Positions 62,882-64,000 of a stretch of 64,000 bases of DNA are shown here, in pieces (within the stretch, counting starts at the first letter, position 1; each line of letters starts with the position of its first letter). The notes below the pieces were generated by a model that was not told the origin of the DNA, did not search any database, and was given only the letters and a program-made list of their open reading frames with translations. The DNA is taken from positions 1 through 64,000 of the forward strand of contig CAWGUF010000032.1 of the NCBI GenBank assembly GCA_963825625.1, written 5' to 3'. This DNA comes from CAMDPA01 sp963825625 (lineage in GTDB: Bacteria > Pseudomonadota > Alphaproteobacteria > Rhizobiales > Hyphomicrobiaceae). A program made the position numbers and the translations under genes.

Positions 62882-63743
62882 AGAGCCCGGCGACCTGGGC
62901 CAGCGTCGCGCCTTCCGCCTTCTGTTGCGCATGGTTTGCGTCGATCGCGGCGCGTGTCTCGGGCGGCACCTCGATCTGGGATGCGAACGCATCCTCTTGG
63001 CGCAACCGCTCGAACCAGGAAGCCACATTCGGATGCAGTCGTTGCATCGGATAGCCGCACAGGTTCAGGCGATTGACGTAGATGAACCACGCGACATCGA
63101 GCAGGCTGAGCTTCTCGCCCAGCAGAAAGGGCTGGGAGGCGAGCGTGACGTCGATGTCGCTCAACGCATTGCGGAAGCGGCCCACCGAAGCGCGCACCGC
63201 GGCATCGGTAATGCCTTCGCGCGCGGCTGTTTCCCAGAAAGCGAGCTGGACCGGCCTCGAAGAATTGGGCTTGCCCGCCACGGTGCCGCTGCCGCCGGAG
63301 CGGTATTTCGCCAACGCCTCCTTGGACTTCGGCGCGCGACCACGCGGCTGGGTGAAGCGGAACGTCAACGTCCTGAGGTCGAGATGCAAATCATCCTCGT
63401 GATGCAGCATCTCACCTACCCGGCCAGCCATCCCCGGCGGGATCAGCTTGTCACCGTCAAGCCGCTCATCGATGAGGGTGATGATGTCGTTGCTCTCGAT
63501 GTGAACCTCCCCGTCCCATACCAGTGTCGGAACGAGGCCGCGCGGATTGATGCCGAGGTAATACGGCTCGTAGTTCTCATTGTTCGGCAGACTGATCACG
63601 TGCGAGGTCCAGTCGGCACCCTTGAGATTGAGCACGATCCGCGTCTTTTGCGAGCACGCCGAGGACGGGAAGTGGAACAGGTGGATGCCGTTCCACTGCA
63701 GCACCTCGCGGGTGAGGATGTCGTTGTCGAGCAGTTGGACCAT
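62880..63743 (-). CDS. Glutathione S-transferase family protein
   Basis: A 287-residue protein. The N-terminal thioredoxin-like domain has GIHLFHFPSSACSQKTRIVL (catalytic Ser/Cys area), NPRGLVPTLVWDGEVHIESN (cis-Pro and glutathione-binding Glu-Ser), then a helical C-terminal domain with PFLLGEKLSLLDVAWFIYVN and HPNVASWFERLRQEDAF. Length is above the usual 200-220 because of a mid insertion (RGRAPKSKEALAKYRSGGSG). Substrate unknown; related GSTs act on aromatic ethers or epoxides. The TAG stop lies in the palindrome at 62851. The alpha/beta hydrolase gene ends 20 bp upstream, probably one operon. Confidence 0.85.
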   Translation of the reverse strand: MVQLLDNDILTREVLQWNGIHLFHFPSSACSQKTRIVLNLKGADWTSHVISLPNNENYEPYYLGINPRGLVPTLVWDGEVHIESNDIITLIDERLDGDKLIPPGMAGRVGEMLHHEDDLHLDLRTLTFRFTQPRGRAPKSKEALAKYRSGGSGTVAGKPNSSRPVQLAFWETAAREGITDAAVRASVGRFRNALSDIDVTLASQPFLLGEKLSLLDVAWFIYVNRLNLCGYPMQRLHPNVASWFERLRQEDAFASQIEVPPETRAAIDANHAQQKAEGATLAQVAGL

Positions 63744-63763
63744 GGCGCGACGCCTCACTCGGG

Positions 63764-64000
63764 TTATGAGCGCTTTTCCGCCCGCTGCAGGAACTCCACG
63801 AGCCGGCCTGGCACGTTGGCTTCGGTCTGGTCGGCAGGCGGGATATCCCAGTATTCCGATCCCGGAATACATTCCTCCAGATAGCGCGCCGCGCTGGTCG
63901 CGTGCAAATCGTCCTTGCCCGGCACGATCAAGGTCGGAATGTCGACCTGCATCAGGTCCTCCGGCGCGGCACCTGGCGCGGTGTCGCGGTCGTACATGAC
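63764..64000 (-). CDS. Alpha/beta hydrolase, C-terminal part (cut by window edge)
   Basis: The last 77 or so residues of a hydrolase whose start lies beyond the window. DIPTLIVPGKDDLHATSAAR carries the catalytic acid strand (Asp) typical of alpha/beta hydrolases and YLEECIPGSEYWDIPPADQT follows; the usual His-loop is weak in this fragment. It lies upstream of and co-directional with the GST gene. Confidence 0.65.
   Translation of the reverse strand, partial: VMYDRDTAPGAAPEDLMQVDIPTLIVPGKDDLHATSAARYLEECIPGSEYWDIPPADQTEANVPGRLVEFLQRAEKRS

Overview
The window is about 63% GC and reads as the chromosome of an alphaproteobacterium, probably Hyphomicrobiales-like. The support is a 41-residue zinc-less L36 protein, a DUF6455 protein, tandem Lin0512 proteins, CoxG, a phasin, a fused phosphotransferase/P-loop kinase and four FNR/FixK-type boxes. 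No genus can be named from the sequence alone.

Layout. 1-1350: the edge of a probable integrated element (two DNA-binding proteins, iteron-like repeats) beside tRNA-Lys. 1460-5610: an HtrA-like pseudoprotease, a HAD hydrolase and a degenerate EAL protein. 5986-13142: a catabolic block with a cupin, a metallo-beta-lactamase-fold hydrolase, two UbiD-family decarboxylases and an acyl-CoA ligase. 13241-18015: an outer-membrane barrel, rfbB-rfbD-rfbA for dTDP-rhamnose, and two Lin0512 paralogues. 18131-21222: arrays of CTAG-bounded hairpins around hemF and a VOC protein. 21404-26308: CoxG, then a Hen1-Pnkp RNA-repair cassette whose frames are broken. 26373-34923: an orphan Bug-type binding protein, then pbpC with its alpha-2-macroglobulin partner. 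35243-41980: an envelope-stress block (PspA, a large membrane protein, LemA, an M48 protease). 41981-49141: a second catabolic block (a third UbiD, an extradiol-type VOC protein, YciI-like, an alpha/beta hydrolase, a zinc dehydrogenase, and two paralogous proteins of unknown function). 49856-52498: a lower-GC island with a patatin, a membrane protein and a small secreted protein. 53026-55128: two binding-protein-fold proteins without signal peptides and an HbpS/GlcG protein. 55169-64000: housekeeping and stress genes (TPR, rpmJ, tRNA-Val, MaoC, ribF, DUF6455, permease, phasin, kinase, GST, partial hydrolase).

The two catabolic blocks look like aromatic-acid metabolism: CoA activation, prenyl-FMN-dependent decarboxylation and ring-cleavage-type enzymes. 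The substrates cannot be read from the sequence, and no flavin prenyltransferase (UbiX) is present. FNR/FixK-type boxes upstream of hemF, the barrel gene, the DUF6455 gene and the dual kinase suggest a low-oxygen regulon.

Two observations stand out. First, three units of exactly 169 bp, each made of two CTAG-bounded hairpins with mirrored 4-nt bulges; stem sequences differ between families while the geometry is kept. Second, nearly every broken reading frame here (nine loci) is repaired by deleting one or two extra bases. That insertion-only pattern suggests residual long-read sequence error more than decay.
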